Assembly (NCBI RefSeq): GCF_009547075.1
Contig: NZ_WIPH01000009.1
Span: forward strand, 1-64,000
Direction: 5' to 3'
DNA length: 64,000 bases
Origin: Gluconobacter aidae
GTDB lineage: Bacteria; Pseudomonadota; Alphaproteobacteria; Acetobacterales; Acetobacteraceae
Shown: piece by piece, positions 48,874 to 58,120 of the stretch
Layout: the number at the start of each line of letters is the position of its first letter
Numbering within the stretch: the stretch's first letter is position 1
Notes under the pieces: model-generated
The model's database searches: none
Seen by the model: only the letters and a program-made list of their open reading frames with translations
What the model was told of the DNA's origin: nothing
Position numbers and translations under genes: made by a program

Positions 48874-49007
48874 ACGCCTACAAATCAGACATTAACATAT
48901 AATGAGATTTAGTGAGAAAGCTGACGTTCGGAAAATTCAACACGGTAAATTTTCAATCGTAATCAAAGGCCAATAATTAATTCACTTGAAATGAGTGGAT
49001 CTAAATT

Positions 49008-50240
49008 TCAGATGAGAGGAAATATTTCCCTAAGAAGTTGTCTGGAAGTATCTTTAGACATATTCGCCCTTAAGCAATGAGATCCTGAAACCTCAACATT
49101 TATTATCTTTGGTGACGAATTTATTATTTTCTGTTCGGCTAGATATAATGTTGATTTCTGGTCAAATAGTTTGAATGGAAGATCATCTATTACGCTTTCT
49201 AAATGCTCATTATAACTCTCTATCGCAAATTGTGCATTATTAGAGTACATTTCTGAAGAAGAAATTATTCTTGATATGTCGAGATCCTCTCGTATAGGAG
49301 CCTCGTATATATCAAGAATATCAAAAATTTCATTTCCGTCTAAAGAGGATAAAATTCCGAAATTAAGAATGGTATTTAACTTCGATATAGCTGAAGTCAT
49401 TTTCGTATTATCTGGTAGTCCTCTATTTAGCTTTTCTATTTCAGGTGTCTTTCTTCTCGACATCACTTCGTGGTAATATATTCCAGCACCAGCAACTCCA
49501 TTAAATTCCTTTATGTCCTGTTGAGCCACTTCCATTAGAGACGGACAGACCACACTCCATATCCCACTAATAGCTGGTCCCTGATCCTCTGTAAAAAGGT
49601 CATCTATATATATTAGCTTCACCCGGCCATTTCGTTCTAATTCCAATATTTTCTCTTTGAAAGGAGATTGCATTTTCTCTCCTTTTTTATCTACTATAAA
49701 TATATAATATATATTATTCATTCCCTCCTCTTCAAAAGAGGACAATATTTCATAAACAGCTCTGCCTGATACTACTGTATCTATAAATATGATTTTATCA
49801 GACCTTATATATTTTTCAAATATACTATGGCTTCCAATATTAATTACTCTGTCTCTCATGAACCTAAACATTTTGTAATGCGGATCATTTAAATTTCCAC
49901 GCATTATTGCGCACGCACATTTTACCCAGAATTTTCGGATGATGTTGGTATCTAATCCGGGAATTTCGCTTGCGCCATAGTCTGCAGTAAATGGCATATA
50001 ATATGCTCGTTGCAACGCCGTTCTATGGTGTGTGTTTTTCAAAAATTCGCGTCGTGACTGAGGCGTCATAGATGTCAAAATATGGTTTCTATGGAAAGAT
50101 ATTGCAGCTTCGATCACGGGGGCCGCCCCTCTACTAGGGACAATCATGGCCTCGTAGCCATTTTTCCACTGGCAAGCACATTCTTTCGCAAGTTCAATGG
50201 CGCCTAATGAATAAGATTTTAAGCTGTCAAGCGTTAGCAT
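49008..50240 (-). CDS. Phosphoribosyltransferase-like protein
   Basis: A 410-residue, AT-rich gene. AMIVPSRGAAPVIEAAI (31-47) resembles the PRTase loop that binds pyrophosphate, and KIIFIDTVVSGRAVYEIL (149-166) resembles the 13-residue PRPP-binding motif, with D-T in place of the usual acidic pair. The C-terminal 200 residues are unfamiliar. Codon use and AT content match the GT/STAND gene, and both lie on the same strand with the cassette between them. I infer that the two once formed one operon. Substrate unknown. Confidence 0.6.
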   Translation of the reverse strand: MLTLDSLKSYSLGAIELAKECACQWKNGYEAMIVPSRGAAPVIEAAISFHRNHILTSMTPQSRREFLKNTHHRTALQRAYYMPFTADYGASEIPGLDTNIIRKFWVKCACAIMRGNLNDPHYKMFRFMRDRVINIGSHSIFEKYIRSDKIIFIDTVVSGRAVYEILSSFEEEGMNNIYYIFIVDKKGEKMQSPFKEKILELERNGRVKLIYIDDLFTEDQGPAISGIWSVVCPSLMEVAQQDIKEFNGVAGAGIYYHEVMSRRKTPEIEKLNRGLPDNTKMTSAISKLNTILNFGILSSLDGNEIFDILDIYEAPIREDLDISRIISSSEMYSNNAQFAIESYNEHLESVIDDLPFKLFDQKSTLYLAEQKIINSSPKIINVEVSGSHCLRANMSKDTSRQLLREIFPLI

Positions 50241-50508
50241 ATCTAGTCATCACCTTAAATCAATATATGGAAACCGGCGTTATAATAGTCGTCTTTTCTT
50301 ACTTTAGAGTGTGGTTTCCGCAAGCATGCCGTCTTGAGCATGTCTTATACAAATGTCAGATTTTTTCTTGTATCATTCCAATGGAGACCTCCCGCTTCCC
50401 CCCAATACGCGGCATGTCTGCTCAAGGAATACGAGGCAGACAAGCGGGATACGCCTTTTTCAGGCGTCAGAACGCGGTATAATTTTTCTCGATAGAGGAT
50501 GTAGCAAC
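50241..50508. promoter_or_regulatory. Divergent promoter region
   Basis: A 268-bp gap between divergent genes. It contains a TATAAT at 50478-50483, 26 nt before the start at 50509, and an ACGCCT-TTTTC-AGGCGT hairpin just upstream of it, at the place of a -35 box. It could be an operator. Confidence 0.45.
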
Positions 50509-51414
50509 ATGCCGCGCGAAGATTGGTCTCCGTCAATATCGGGACGGCTCAGACCGAAGGCGGAAGATAGCCAGTTGAATGATCATGACAGCTTAAAAAT
50601 ATGGGCTCTCGAAAGCGGCTCTGACCACGTAACGCTCCGCAGCAAAATGCGGATGCCCCATTCCTCAAGACACACCGTTATGGACGAGGCTCGCAAGGCG
50701 CTTCGGGGAGCGCTGCAAACGATCAGACCTCGTGGCGATCAGATCATCGAGGGCGTCTACTCTTCGAGCGTCGAAGGTTATTTCGATGTTGAGAACGTAG
50801 TCATTTACAACATCGAGACGGCCTCCTTCAACAAATGCGCCATCAACGGCATCAGGGCGCGACGCGACAGATCGGATCGAGAGGATACTGCCTTCAGTCA
50901 TACCTTGCGATACACGCTAATCGATACGCCCAAGGCACCTGCGAACGTGATGGTTCACCTGCGTTTTGCATATCCTGGCTTTCGCAGCGTCTTCGATATC
51001 TGGTGGGCAGTAGTCAACGGTGAGCTTTTCTCGACTGGCTTGCTGCCCGGACGCTTTGGTATCCACGTCGATTTGTCCTGCCCGACCCCGCCTAAAAATC
51101 CTGCCAAATGTGTGAAAATTCTCTTTGATGGTATCATCGCGGCCTTGCAAAGCAATCTCGTAGCACCGGCAGAAGAGGTTGTGCTGAGGCTCTCGCGCAA
51201 GCATGGCGTTGAAGCTGAGCTACTGCGCAAAAGGATTTTTCGACCACTCTCTCCTGCCATAATGGCAACCAGAACGGGGCCTCTGGTTGCTCCATACAGG
51301 AAGCACGGAGTGCAGTGGCACCCAGCCGATGACAAGTGCGAAGATTGCACTTTTGTTGTGTCCGAGAGCGATACGGCATTCTGCGATGCGTACCTTTTCC
51401 CGATCGCGGATTAA
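50509..51414 (+). CDS. Unknown protein in the island
   Basis: A 301-residue protein of unknown family. It has an AGAGGA ribosome binding site and a TATAAT box upstream. The composition is globular. It contains a CxxC pair near the C-terminus (DDKCEDCTFVVSESDTAFCD), which could bind metal, and a central beta-rich part (EGYFDVENVVIYNIETASFN, VHLRFAYPGFRSVFDIWWAV). No signal or membrane segment. By position it may belong to a defence cluster. Confidence 0.55.
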   Translation: MPREDWSPSISGRLRPKAEDSQLNDHDSLKIWALESGSDHVTLRSKMRMPHSSRHTVMDEARKALRGALQTIRPRGDQIIEGVYSSSVEGYFDVENVVIYNIETASFNKCAINGIRARRDRSDREDTAFSHTLRYTLIDTPKAPANVMVHLRFAYPGFRSVFDIWWAVVNGELFSTGLLPGRFGIHVDLSCPTPPKNPAKCVKILFDGIIAALQSNLVAPAEEVVLRLSRKHGVEAELLRKRIFRPLSPAIMATRTGPLVAPYRKHGVQWHPADDKCEDCTFVVSESDTAFCDAYLFPIAD

Positions 51415-51493
51415 CGGAGCAGAAAGCCTACTTAACCCAGTCCCGTGGACTGCCCTCGTTTTTGCGTAAGGTCTGTCTAACCGGAAAGAGGCA

Positions 51494-51560
51494 ATGATGA
51501 GATTACATTTCACGCAGGATCAGATCATCGAGATTCTGAAGGAGCATTAGACAGGTGCAT
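51494..51560 (+). pseudogene. IS3-family orfA remnant
   Basis: Translation gives MMRLHFTQDQIIEILKEH, a stop, then TGAWAAD. This matches the N-terminus of IS3-family OrfA (RFT-x-x-QIIxxLKExxxGxxxAxL), with an in-frame TAG and then a frameshift. Only the first 25 or so codons remain. Confidence 0.65.
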
Positions 51561-51795
51561 GGGCGGCAGATTGAACCGCACCAGGGTTGCCGAAGATGTC
51601 CGCCTCAAAGCTTTTGTTCTGTAAAGCGGACCAGCCGCTCCCCCCAGAGCTGCCTGAGAGACACTATGCAGGCGGCCAGATACCGTGATGAGAAACTGGG
51701 GCATTTAATGTGAAGATTTATACAACGTACACGAAAGTGCATTTTACGTACGCGTGGGGTGAGCACCGTTAGAATTCGTATCATCGCTCCACGCC
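51561..51795. other. Non-coding remnant region
   Basis: No supported gene. It may contain decayed mobile-element sequence. An ACGTAC-containing stretch near 51727-51755 is partly self-complementary. Confidence 0.4.
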
Positions 51796-53001
51796 TCAGT
51801 TCGGTACGATTTTCTGCGTCGCAACATCGTAGTGGAAGAGATGGAGCTGTCCGTCTTCGATCAGTTTAACGGCCTGTCCAACATGCTCGGGCAGCACATA
51901 GAACCACTCTTTTGGCGAGATTTTCTTTCCAAGACGATCCACGACGAATAATTCGGCAGGGCGTGCGGATACAAAAAAGCGATGCAGAAGATCCTCGACC
52001 CTATGACGAGACAGGTTCTTGAGACTGTAGGTGGCCACGATATCCACCGGGGCCAATAAAAATGTTGGGTCATTACGCGCATCAGCCACACGGCGGGCGA
52101 CATCCTGACTGGTCACACCAATTTTGTGTAAAATCATCCGCTGCCCCCGGATCGCAGGATCTTCCGAACGCGAACGGGCGACATAGATCGTGCCAGACAG
52201 TTCAAGCTGATCACTCTCCCATTCTGGATCAACCGGACCAAGACCCACCTTCTGCACGGTGCGCGCCGTCTTGTCTTCGGATAGCGACTTCCGGAAGGAA
52301 GACATTAAGGGGTCGCTCTCTGTCCCGTTCGAAAAAATGATCCGCAACCGATGATCCCGAGAACCGCCGCGTGAGGTCATCTCTGACTTCTCCGCAATCA
52401 TGGCGAGCAGGCCGTTACGAATGAAAAAATCGCCTTCGATAGGCTCAATAATGGCCCATTTTTTTACAGCCCTTGCTTTTCTCTCTCCCGTCTCGAGAGC
52501 ACGCTGGACGACCTCAAAACGTTCACGAAATGTCTCAAAATCCCGGCAGGGTATGAACTCAGCGCGATGATCTGGGGTTACCCGTTCACTTGCGGGCGTT
52601 GTGTGTTGGAAGGTGACGCGTGAAGAATCAACCTCCAGATCGTCGTCATCAAAGATATCATCAAGGCTTTCCGGGATCGCCTCTTCGGGGACTTCGTCCT
52701 TCCACGAACGAGGTGGGGCGCTTGGCTTTTCGTCGAGAAGACCCAGACGATCGGCTGCTCTCATCTTTTCTGTCGGTGAAGCCTTTACCGCTCCCCATGT
52801 CATCGCCAGCTTCATCTCGTCATGGGAGAGAGCCTCTGGATCTGGCAAACGTCCGTTTTGCTCGAAAAAACAGGTCACATCGAGCAACACCGCGACACCA
52901 CGATCTGTGGTGTCTCCACTTCGGGTACCACGTTGCTTGATCTCTAAAAGACCGTACTCGTCATGTTCGCTGTAGATGTCATCCAGAGAGGGGCGCGCCA
53001 T
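51796..53001 (-). CDS. GIY-YIG nuclease-domain protein (T5orf172/MUG113 type)
   Basis: A 401-residue protein. The C-terminal third has the GIY-YIG-like domain: LSGTIYVARSRS, HKIGVTSQDVARRVADARND, VDIVATYSLKNLSRHRVEDL and SPKEWFYV. K in HKIGVT and E in VEDL are the likely core residues. The N-terminal part (1-200) is acidic and of unknown fold. Its start overlaps the helicase stop by 1 nt, so it belongs to a three-gene operon with the methyltransferase. Confidence 0.78.
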   Translation of the reverse strand: MARPSLDDIYSEHDEYGLLEIKQRGTRSGDTTDRGVAVLLDVTCFFEQNGRLPDPEALSHDEMKLAMTWGAVKASPTEKMRAADRLGLLDEKPSAPPRSWKDEVPEEAIPESLDDIFDDDDLEVDSSRVTFQHTTPASERVTPDHRAEFIPCRDFETFRERFEVVQRALETGERKARAVKKWAIIEPIEGDFFIRNGLLAMIAEKSEMTSRGGSRDHRLRIIFSNGTESDPLMSSFRKSLSEDKTARTVQKVGLGPVDPEWESDQLELSGTIYVARSRSEDPAIRGQRMILHKIGVTSQDVARRVADARNDPTFLLAPVDIVATYSLKNLSRHRVEDLLHRFFVSARPAELFVVDRLGKKISPKEWFYVLPEHVGQAVKLIEDGQLHLFHYDVATQKIVPN

Positions 53002-55094
53002 TATTGTGCAGCCTCGCGCAGACGCTTGGCTTTTCCGACTTTCAGCCAGGCAAGCGCTTCGGCCATGCGTTTCTCCAGTGTGTTAGCGGAGTTCACATTG
53101 GGCTCGCGGCCTTCTGTCGCGCGAAATGCTTTAATGCGCGGCCATAAAGTCCGTGCTTCGTCTCCACTCATATTCACCCGCAAGGCGACCATGGCGGATT
53201 GCACATGCGCGAGGATCTCTGCATTCAGAGATTTGGAAGCGACTTCGAAACGCTCCTGAAAGACGTTGACGCTATCAATCAGCTCAATGTCAATGTCCCG
53301 GACATTGATGAATTTTTTCACCATCGCCAGCAAAGTGTTCGGAGCGCTATCACGTGTCTCCTCACCACTATCGTTCGCTTCGCCTGTTGTGGAGGCAGCT
53401 TCGGTCGGTGGAGCACCAAGCACGGATTGCGCGCCCGTAATATCCTGTTCGGCTTGCTTGCGGGCCAATGTCAGGACGTTCATATGCGCGGCCAGATGCT
53501 GGCGAACGGACTCAGCCTCTTCCGTGTCCAACGTCTCGTAACGTCTTTCGATGATATCCGTTAGAACCATTTGCGTTGCGACTTCAGGAGCAGTTTCCGG
53601 CGACAGCACACGGCGATCCATTTCCTGATAGGCCGTCGCCATCAGGTCGTTCATGTCCTTTTCGCAAATCGCCCGCGCACGGTCTGTGGGTGGCTCCATG
53701 AGACCTTTAATCCCGATGGTGACGTTACCTTCATCATCCGTGCCAATCGCTGCACGAACATCTCCATCTTCGCGACGGTAAAATTTCAGGTTCGGGGCGA
53801 GAACCTGCTCCATGAGCAGTGAACCCGAGATGGCCTTGAGCATGTCATTCACAGCGTCTGTGACGACGCCTGTTTCAACTCCAGGCTCAGCAACAAGATT
53901 GGTGAATAAGGCCCGCGGTTTTCCAGGGGCATCACGCGTCGCACGACCGATGATCTGCACAATTTCTGTCAGCGATGAGCGATAGCCTATGGTGAGAGCG
54001 TGTTCACACCACACCCAATCGAAACCTTCCTTAGCCATGCCAAGGGCAATGATAATATCGACTTTGGCTCTGTCAGCGTCGTCATCACGCTTACCATCCG
54101 CTCCTCTAATCTCATGGGATAGGGCAGTCTTCACGTTGTTGCGCTCTGGGCCATCGTCCACCAGATCAGCAATCTTCAGAAGCCGTCCTTCTGCTGTGCG
54201 GACCAAATCGAAGCCAGTCTCAGGGTCTCGACCTTCATGTTTTCCCAAGAAATCAAGGATCCGACCCACCTCGTTGTATTTGTCATCAAACGCTTCAGAC
54301 GAGCCACGATGCGGGATATGGATAATCGTCTTTTGATTGGGGTTCAGAACGCCCTCAAGGCCGTTGATGTAGTTTCCTTTGTAAAACTCGTAATTGATGC
54401 CGAGGGCTTTGAGGAAGGTGTAGCTCTCTAACTGCTCATAATAGCTGTAGGTAATTTTGGTGAAGCGGTCTTCGTCTTCTTCTCGCAGAACCGGGTCTGA
54501 ATCGCCACGGAAATAGCTGCCCGTCATTGCCATGATATGACTGGCGTCCCGGGTAATCAGGTTCCGCAGAATAACGCCGAGACGGTTGTTGTCTGATGCC
54601 GAGACATGATGGAACTCGTCTATCGCAATGAAACACCGGTCAAACGCTTCAATCCCACTGGCTTCGATGACAGCATCAACGCCGAAGCGGAATGTCGCAT
54701 GGGTGCAGACCAGAACTTTTGCGTCGCTTTGCAGAAAGGCCTGGAACGCCTTGACCTTTTCTTTGCTCGCGTCGTCGCCCGTCAGGCAGAGGTTCCAGCG
54801 CGGCTCAACGTCCCAATTCGCTTCAAAACCGTAGCTCATCAGATCGGTAGAGCGAAAAGAGCCACCGATTGACGTTTCAGGAACGCAAACGATCACTTTC
54901 TCCAGCCCCTGATGGCGCAGCTTATCCAGTGCGACAAACATGAGTGCGCGGCTTTTACCTGCGGCTGGGGGCGCTTTGAGGAGAAGGAACTGTGCGGCCC
55001 GGGCGTCATAGGTCCGGGCCTGCATGGGACGTTGACCTAATGCGTTCGTTTTGGCTGTTGACGTGCCATAGGTGACGTTGAGCATCTCGACCAT
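53001..55094 (-). CDS. DEAD/DEAH-box helicase of a restriction-like system
   Basis: A 697-residue superfamily 2 helicase. Walker A is LKAPPAAGKSRAL (near residue 40), motif II is IAIDEFHHV, motif III is MAMTGSYF, and motif VI is IVQIIGRATRDAPGK. The C-terminal 250 residues lack a nuclease signature. Together with the adjacent methyltransferase and GIY-YIG protein it resembles the Res part of a restriction system with the nuclease on a separate subunit. It is 3 nt from the methyltransferase gene. Confidence 0.85.
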   Translation of the reverse strand: MVEMLNVTYGTSTAKTNALGQRPMQARTYDARAAQFLLLKAPPAAGKSRALMFVALDKLRHQGLEKVIVCVPETSIGGSFRSTDLMSYGFEANWDVEPRWNLCLTGDDASKEKVKAFQAFLQSDAKVLVCTHATFRFGVDAVIEASGIEAFDRCFIAIDEFHHVSASDNNRLGVILRNLITRDASHIMAMTGSYFRGDSDPVLREEDEDRFTKITYSYYEQLESYTFLKALGINYEFYKGNYINGLEGVLNPNQKTIIHIPHRGSSEAFDDKYNEVGRILDFLGKHEGRDPETGFDLVRTAEGRLLKIADLVDDGPERNNVKTALSHEIRGADGKRDDDADRAKVDIIIALGMAKEGFDWVWCEHALTIGYRSSLTEIVQIIGRATRDAPGKPRALFTNLVAEPGVETGVVTDAVNDMLKAISGSLLMEQVLAPNLKFYRREDGDVRAAIGTDDEGNVTIGIKGLMEPPTDRARAICEKDMNDLMATAYQEMDRRVLSPETAPEVATQMVLTDIIERRYETLDTEEAESVRQHLAAHMNVLTLARKQAEQDITGAQSVLGAPPTEAASTTGEANDSGEETRDSAPNTLLAMVKKFINVRDIDIELIDSVNVFQERFEVASKSLNAEILAHVQSAMVALRVNMSGDEARTLWPRIKAFRATEGREPNVNSANTLEKRMAEALAWLKVGKAKRLREAAQ

Positions 55095-55097
55095 GGA

Positions 55098-57806
55098 TCA
55101 GGCCTTTTTCTTTTTATTGGCAGTTTCTAGTGTTTTGATCTTGGCCGCATAGAGTTTGAAGAGTGTTTCCAGGCGTTCCGTGTCGTTGCGGAAGGGGCGG
55201 CCGATATACATGCTCTCCAGCAAGTCATCGTTTTCCTTATGCACGGCGCGAAGGTCGTCAGGCATTTTGTCCGGATCGTATAAATCCGCGATCGTTTTGG
55301 GGTAGTGGGAATAGCGGCATTTCAGGATGCGGCGCGCCGAAGCCGAGAGGGCTTCCAACTGCTCGTCCGTGAACTTCGGGACTGGGAAGGTATTCCAGCC
55401 GAGCGTGTTGGAATAACGGAAATCGGACTTCAGTTTGCCGCAGACAGTGGCGATCCAGGCAAGATGCAGACGTGACGCAATGAGCGCGATGCACCATTCC
55501 GGGGCGTCGTAGAGGACCTGATTGAGGTTTGACGAAATGACGTCTGCTCCGACCCATTCCACAGGAAGATACGGGCGGCGCTCTGAAGTGACGCTGGGGA
55601 CTAGGATGGCGCTTGAAAGATTTTTAGGAACACGTCGTTCTACGAAACGGTGTCCTTGTGATGCTAAGGCACGGGTGGGAGCCTTTACGCTTTTGCGTCT
55701 GTAATGGAAGACTGCATCAACTCGGTCACGAATGGGCGCGATACTATTCGCTTCCATAACATCTTCATCAGCAATCCAAAGGCAATAACGTTCAATTCCT
55801 CTTACAACTTCCATGGAGCCCATAAACTTACGAATGAATTTTTCGGATCTGGGGTCCGAAATAATAAATTCGGCGCGCTCTTCTGGAGAGAGAATTAGCG
55901 CTCCGCCTTCTACCGGCTTGTTTCCATAATCCATGATAGGCAAACCAAACATAGGCTTCCTGATGCTATCAACGAAGACATGCGGACTATCAACAAGGTA
56001 GGCATTTATATTCTCTGCAATACTTTCCAAGGATTCAGAAAATATACGTTTTTTTTCTTTTGAAAATCTCCTAATACCAATAATGGAACAAATTACAGCG
56101 GCCTTGGATGAGGCGTTATTATTCCATTTGAAATCCTTGTGAGCAAAAGAAATTTCCAGATCATCACCAAGAATATGCGGCCACAAAGCCGCAACAGATT
56201 GCCCCTGGCATATGGAGTTTGTTGATACGAATGCCGCTCGCACAGCATATTCACGCACATAGCGGCTAGCTTTAAAAAACCATGCTGCCACAAAATCAAA
56301 TGCGGCGAATGTCTTCACGTCTTTAGAAAAAACATAGGCCAAGTCTGATTTCTGTTCGCCACTTTGAAAAGTGGATCCTAAAAACGGCGGATTACCAGCA
56401 ATAAAGACTTCCTCTTCTTTGGCGGGCGGAGGGCAAATTTTTTCCCAATCAAGTCGAAGCGAGTTTCCAGTGTGAATACGGGCAGCATCCCTCAATGGTA
56501 AAGCGGCAGGGCACCGGCCAAAAACGGCCTTAAAAGTCGCATTGGCCTGATATTCGGCGATGAACAGTGCAAGCTTTGCCGTTTCAGCGGCAAAATCCGA
56601 GATTTCAATCCCGTAGAAATTGTCGATCTTGATGCGCGAGAACATCTCGCTTGTGCCCATGGCATTACGGCCATCAAGCTCCTCCAGACGCTGCATAATG
56701 CGCGTCTCGCGTGCCCGGAGTTCTCGATAGGATACAACAAGGAAGTTCCCCGATCCGCAGGCGGGATCAAATACACGGATGTGCGACATATGGCTCAGTG
56801 TTTGCTGAAGTGCGCGAGCACGATCCCAGCCTTTATGAATCTCCACGTCCAGATCATCGAGAAAAAGCGGCCCGATGACCTTCATGATATTCGGCACTGA
56901 CGTGTAATGCATTCCCAGTTCAGAGCGTTGCTTTGGATCTGCAACAGACTGGATCATCGAACCGAAAATATCCGGATTGATCTCACGCCAATCCAACCCA
57001 CAGGCCTCACGCAGATAGCGGAAAGCAGCAGCATCGAATTTCGGTGCATCAATAGTGCCAGCGAAGAGACCGCCATTCACGTAGTCCAGCTCACCTGTCC
57101 ATGCGGGCAGACCTGTTCGCTCATTCTTGGGAAGGTTCATCGCCCGGAAGGCTGCCATAATGGCCTTATGCGCTTCCTCACCTTTATCGTCAGCATAGGT
57201 GAAAATTAGGCGGGAGAATTGATGCTCTGGAAAGATGCCGACGTCTTCGGCAAACATACAGAAGATCAGTCGCATCATGAGTTGGTTCATTTCATGACGA
57301 CGAGCATCTGTTCCCCAGTCGGGATTTGCTCTGATTAACGCGTCATAAAGCTTGGCGAGTTTCCCAGTCGCCTTCACATCAACCGGGTTTTCCTCAACAG
57401 CACGATATCGCTCCTTACCCGCAGCGGGAAGGAAGAAGCCGAACTGATTCCCCAACTCTTTGAAGGCGCAATGGAGTGTTTCGCCCGAAGCCGTATGTTC
57501 CGCCGCAATCATCTCACCATCCGTTGCGAGTAGAATGGCGGGTTTGGCGGATTTGGTTTTCTTCGATGCCTTCAACTGCTCAAGAGTAGCGTCGCTCTTT
57601 CCGGTTGGGGCCGGTGCATAATGAAATCTCTTGCCGAACAAGACCCCGCCCGGAAGGTCAGATTTATTGGTCGACCCGTTACGAAGCTTTGATATCGCTG
57701 CCTGTGAGGCATCAGTTGCTTCAGCAAACGAGAAGGGAAATTCCTCTGCGTCAAAGGATGCCTCCGCGATCTGGGATAGGGCATCATAGATTTCAGTCGG
57801 GTTCAT
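55098..57806 (-). CDS. Class I SAM-dependent DNA methyltransferase
   Basis: A 902-residue protein. The middle holds SAM motif I (VFDPACGSGNFLVVSY) and catalytic motif IV (FIAGNPPFLGS), so an N6-adenine (or N4-cytosine) methyltransferase. A helical spacer (RHEMNQLMMRLIFCMFAEDV) like that of MmeI-type enzymes precedes it, and a target-recognition region follows (YRRKSVKAPTRALASQGHRF). The N-terminal 150 residues lack the MmeI nuclease motif. The start at 57806 has AAGG 6 nt upstream. Head of the operon with the helicase and GIY-YIG genes. Confidence 0.85.
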   Translation of the reverse strand: MNPTEIYDALSQIAEASFDAEEFPFSFAEATDASQAAISKLRNGSTNKSDLPGGVLFGKRFHYAPAPTGKSDATLEQLKASKKTKSAKPAILLATDGEMIAAEHTASGETLHCAFKELGNQFGFFLPAAGKERYRAVEENPVDVKATGKLAKLYDALIRANPDWGTDARRHEMNQLMMRLIFCMFAEDVGIFPEHQFSRLIFTYADDKGEEAHKAIMAAFRAMNLPKNERTGLPAWTGELDYVNGGLFAGTIDAPKFDAAAFRYLREACGLDWREINPDIFGSMIQSVADPKQRSELGMHYTSVPNIMKVIGPLFLDDLDVEIHKGWDRARALQQTLSHMSHIRVFDPACGSGNFLVVSYRELRARETRIMQRLEELDGRNAMGTSEMFSRIKIDNFYGIEISDFAAETAKLALFIAEYQANATFKAVFGRCPAALPLRDAARIHTGNSLRLDWEKICPPPAKEEEVFIAGNPPFLGSTFQSGEQKSDLAYVFSKDVKTFAAFDFVAAWFFKASRYVREYAVRAAFVSTNSICQGQSVAALWPHILGDDLEISFAHKDFKWNNNASSKAAVICSIIGIRRFSKEKKRIFSESLESIAENINAYLVDSPHVFVDSIRKPMFGLPIMDYGNKPVEGGALILSPEERAEFIISDPRSEKFIRKFMGSMEVVRGIERYCLWIADEDVMEANSIAPIRDRVDAVFHYRRKSVKAPTRALASQGHRFVERRVPKNLSSAILVPSVTSERRPYLPVEWVGADVISSNLNQVLYDAPEWCIALIASRLHLAWIATVCGKLKSDFRYSNTLGWNTFPVPKFTDEQLEALSASARRILKCRYSHYPKTIADLYDPDKMPDDLRAVHKENDDLLESMYIGRPFRNDTERLETLFKLYAAKIKTLETANKKKKA

Positions 57807-58120
57807 GTCGGGCCTTGGGGTGCAGCAGAGTTCAGCAGGATCAAACAACTGGCGATATTACTGCAACCGTGTGTCACATATGACAAGGTAAGGCCGGGAC
57901 GTCAGGAGAAGGACGCCTATGTTTGTGTATCACTGCTTTTGGCTATACCGGCATGAGCCGCCCCTGGACTTATGGACAGCCGCTCCGCGGTCGCTCGCGT
58001 CCTGATGGACAGCCCTGCCGGCTGACCACAGGGTGCGGCTCTGCCCACAACTCCACAGGTTCAACACCAACAAGTATCTCTCTATTTTTCAAATAAGATC
58101 GGTCGACCCGATTACGCTTC
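57807..58120. other. Intergenic region
   Basis: 314 bp without a gene. It contains the promoter region of the methyltransferase operon, with a TGTCA-CATA-TGACA palindrome (about 57874-57887), and two ATGGACAGCC repeats about 30 bp apart (about 57973 and 58003). No terminator for dnaE2 is evident. Confidence 0.4.
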
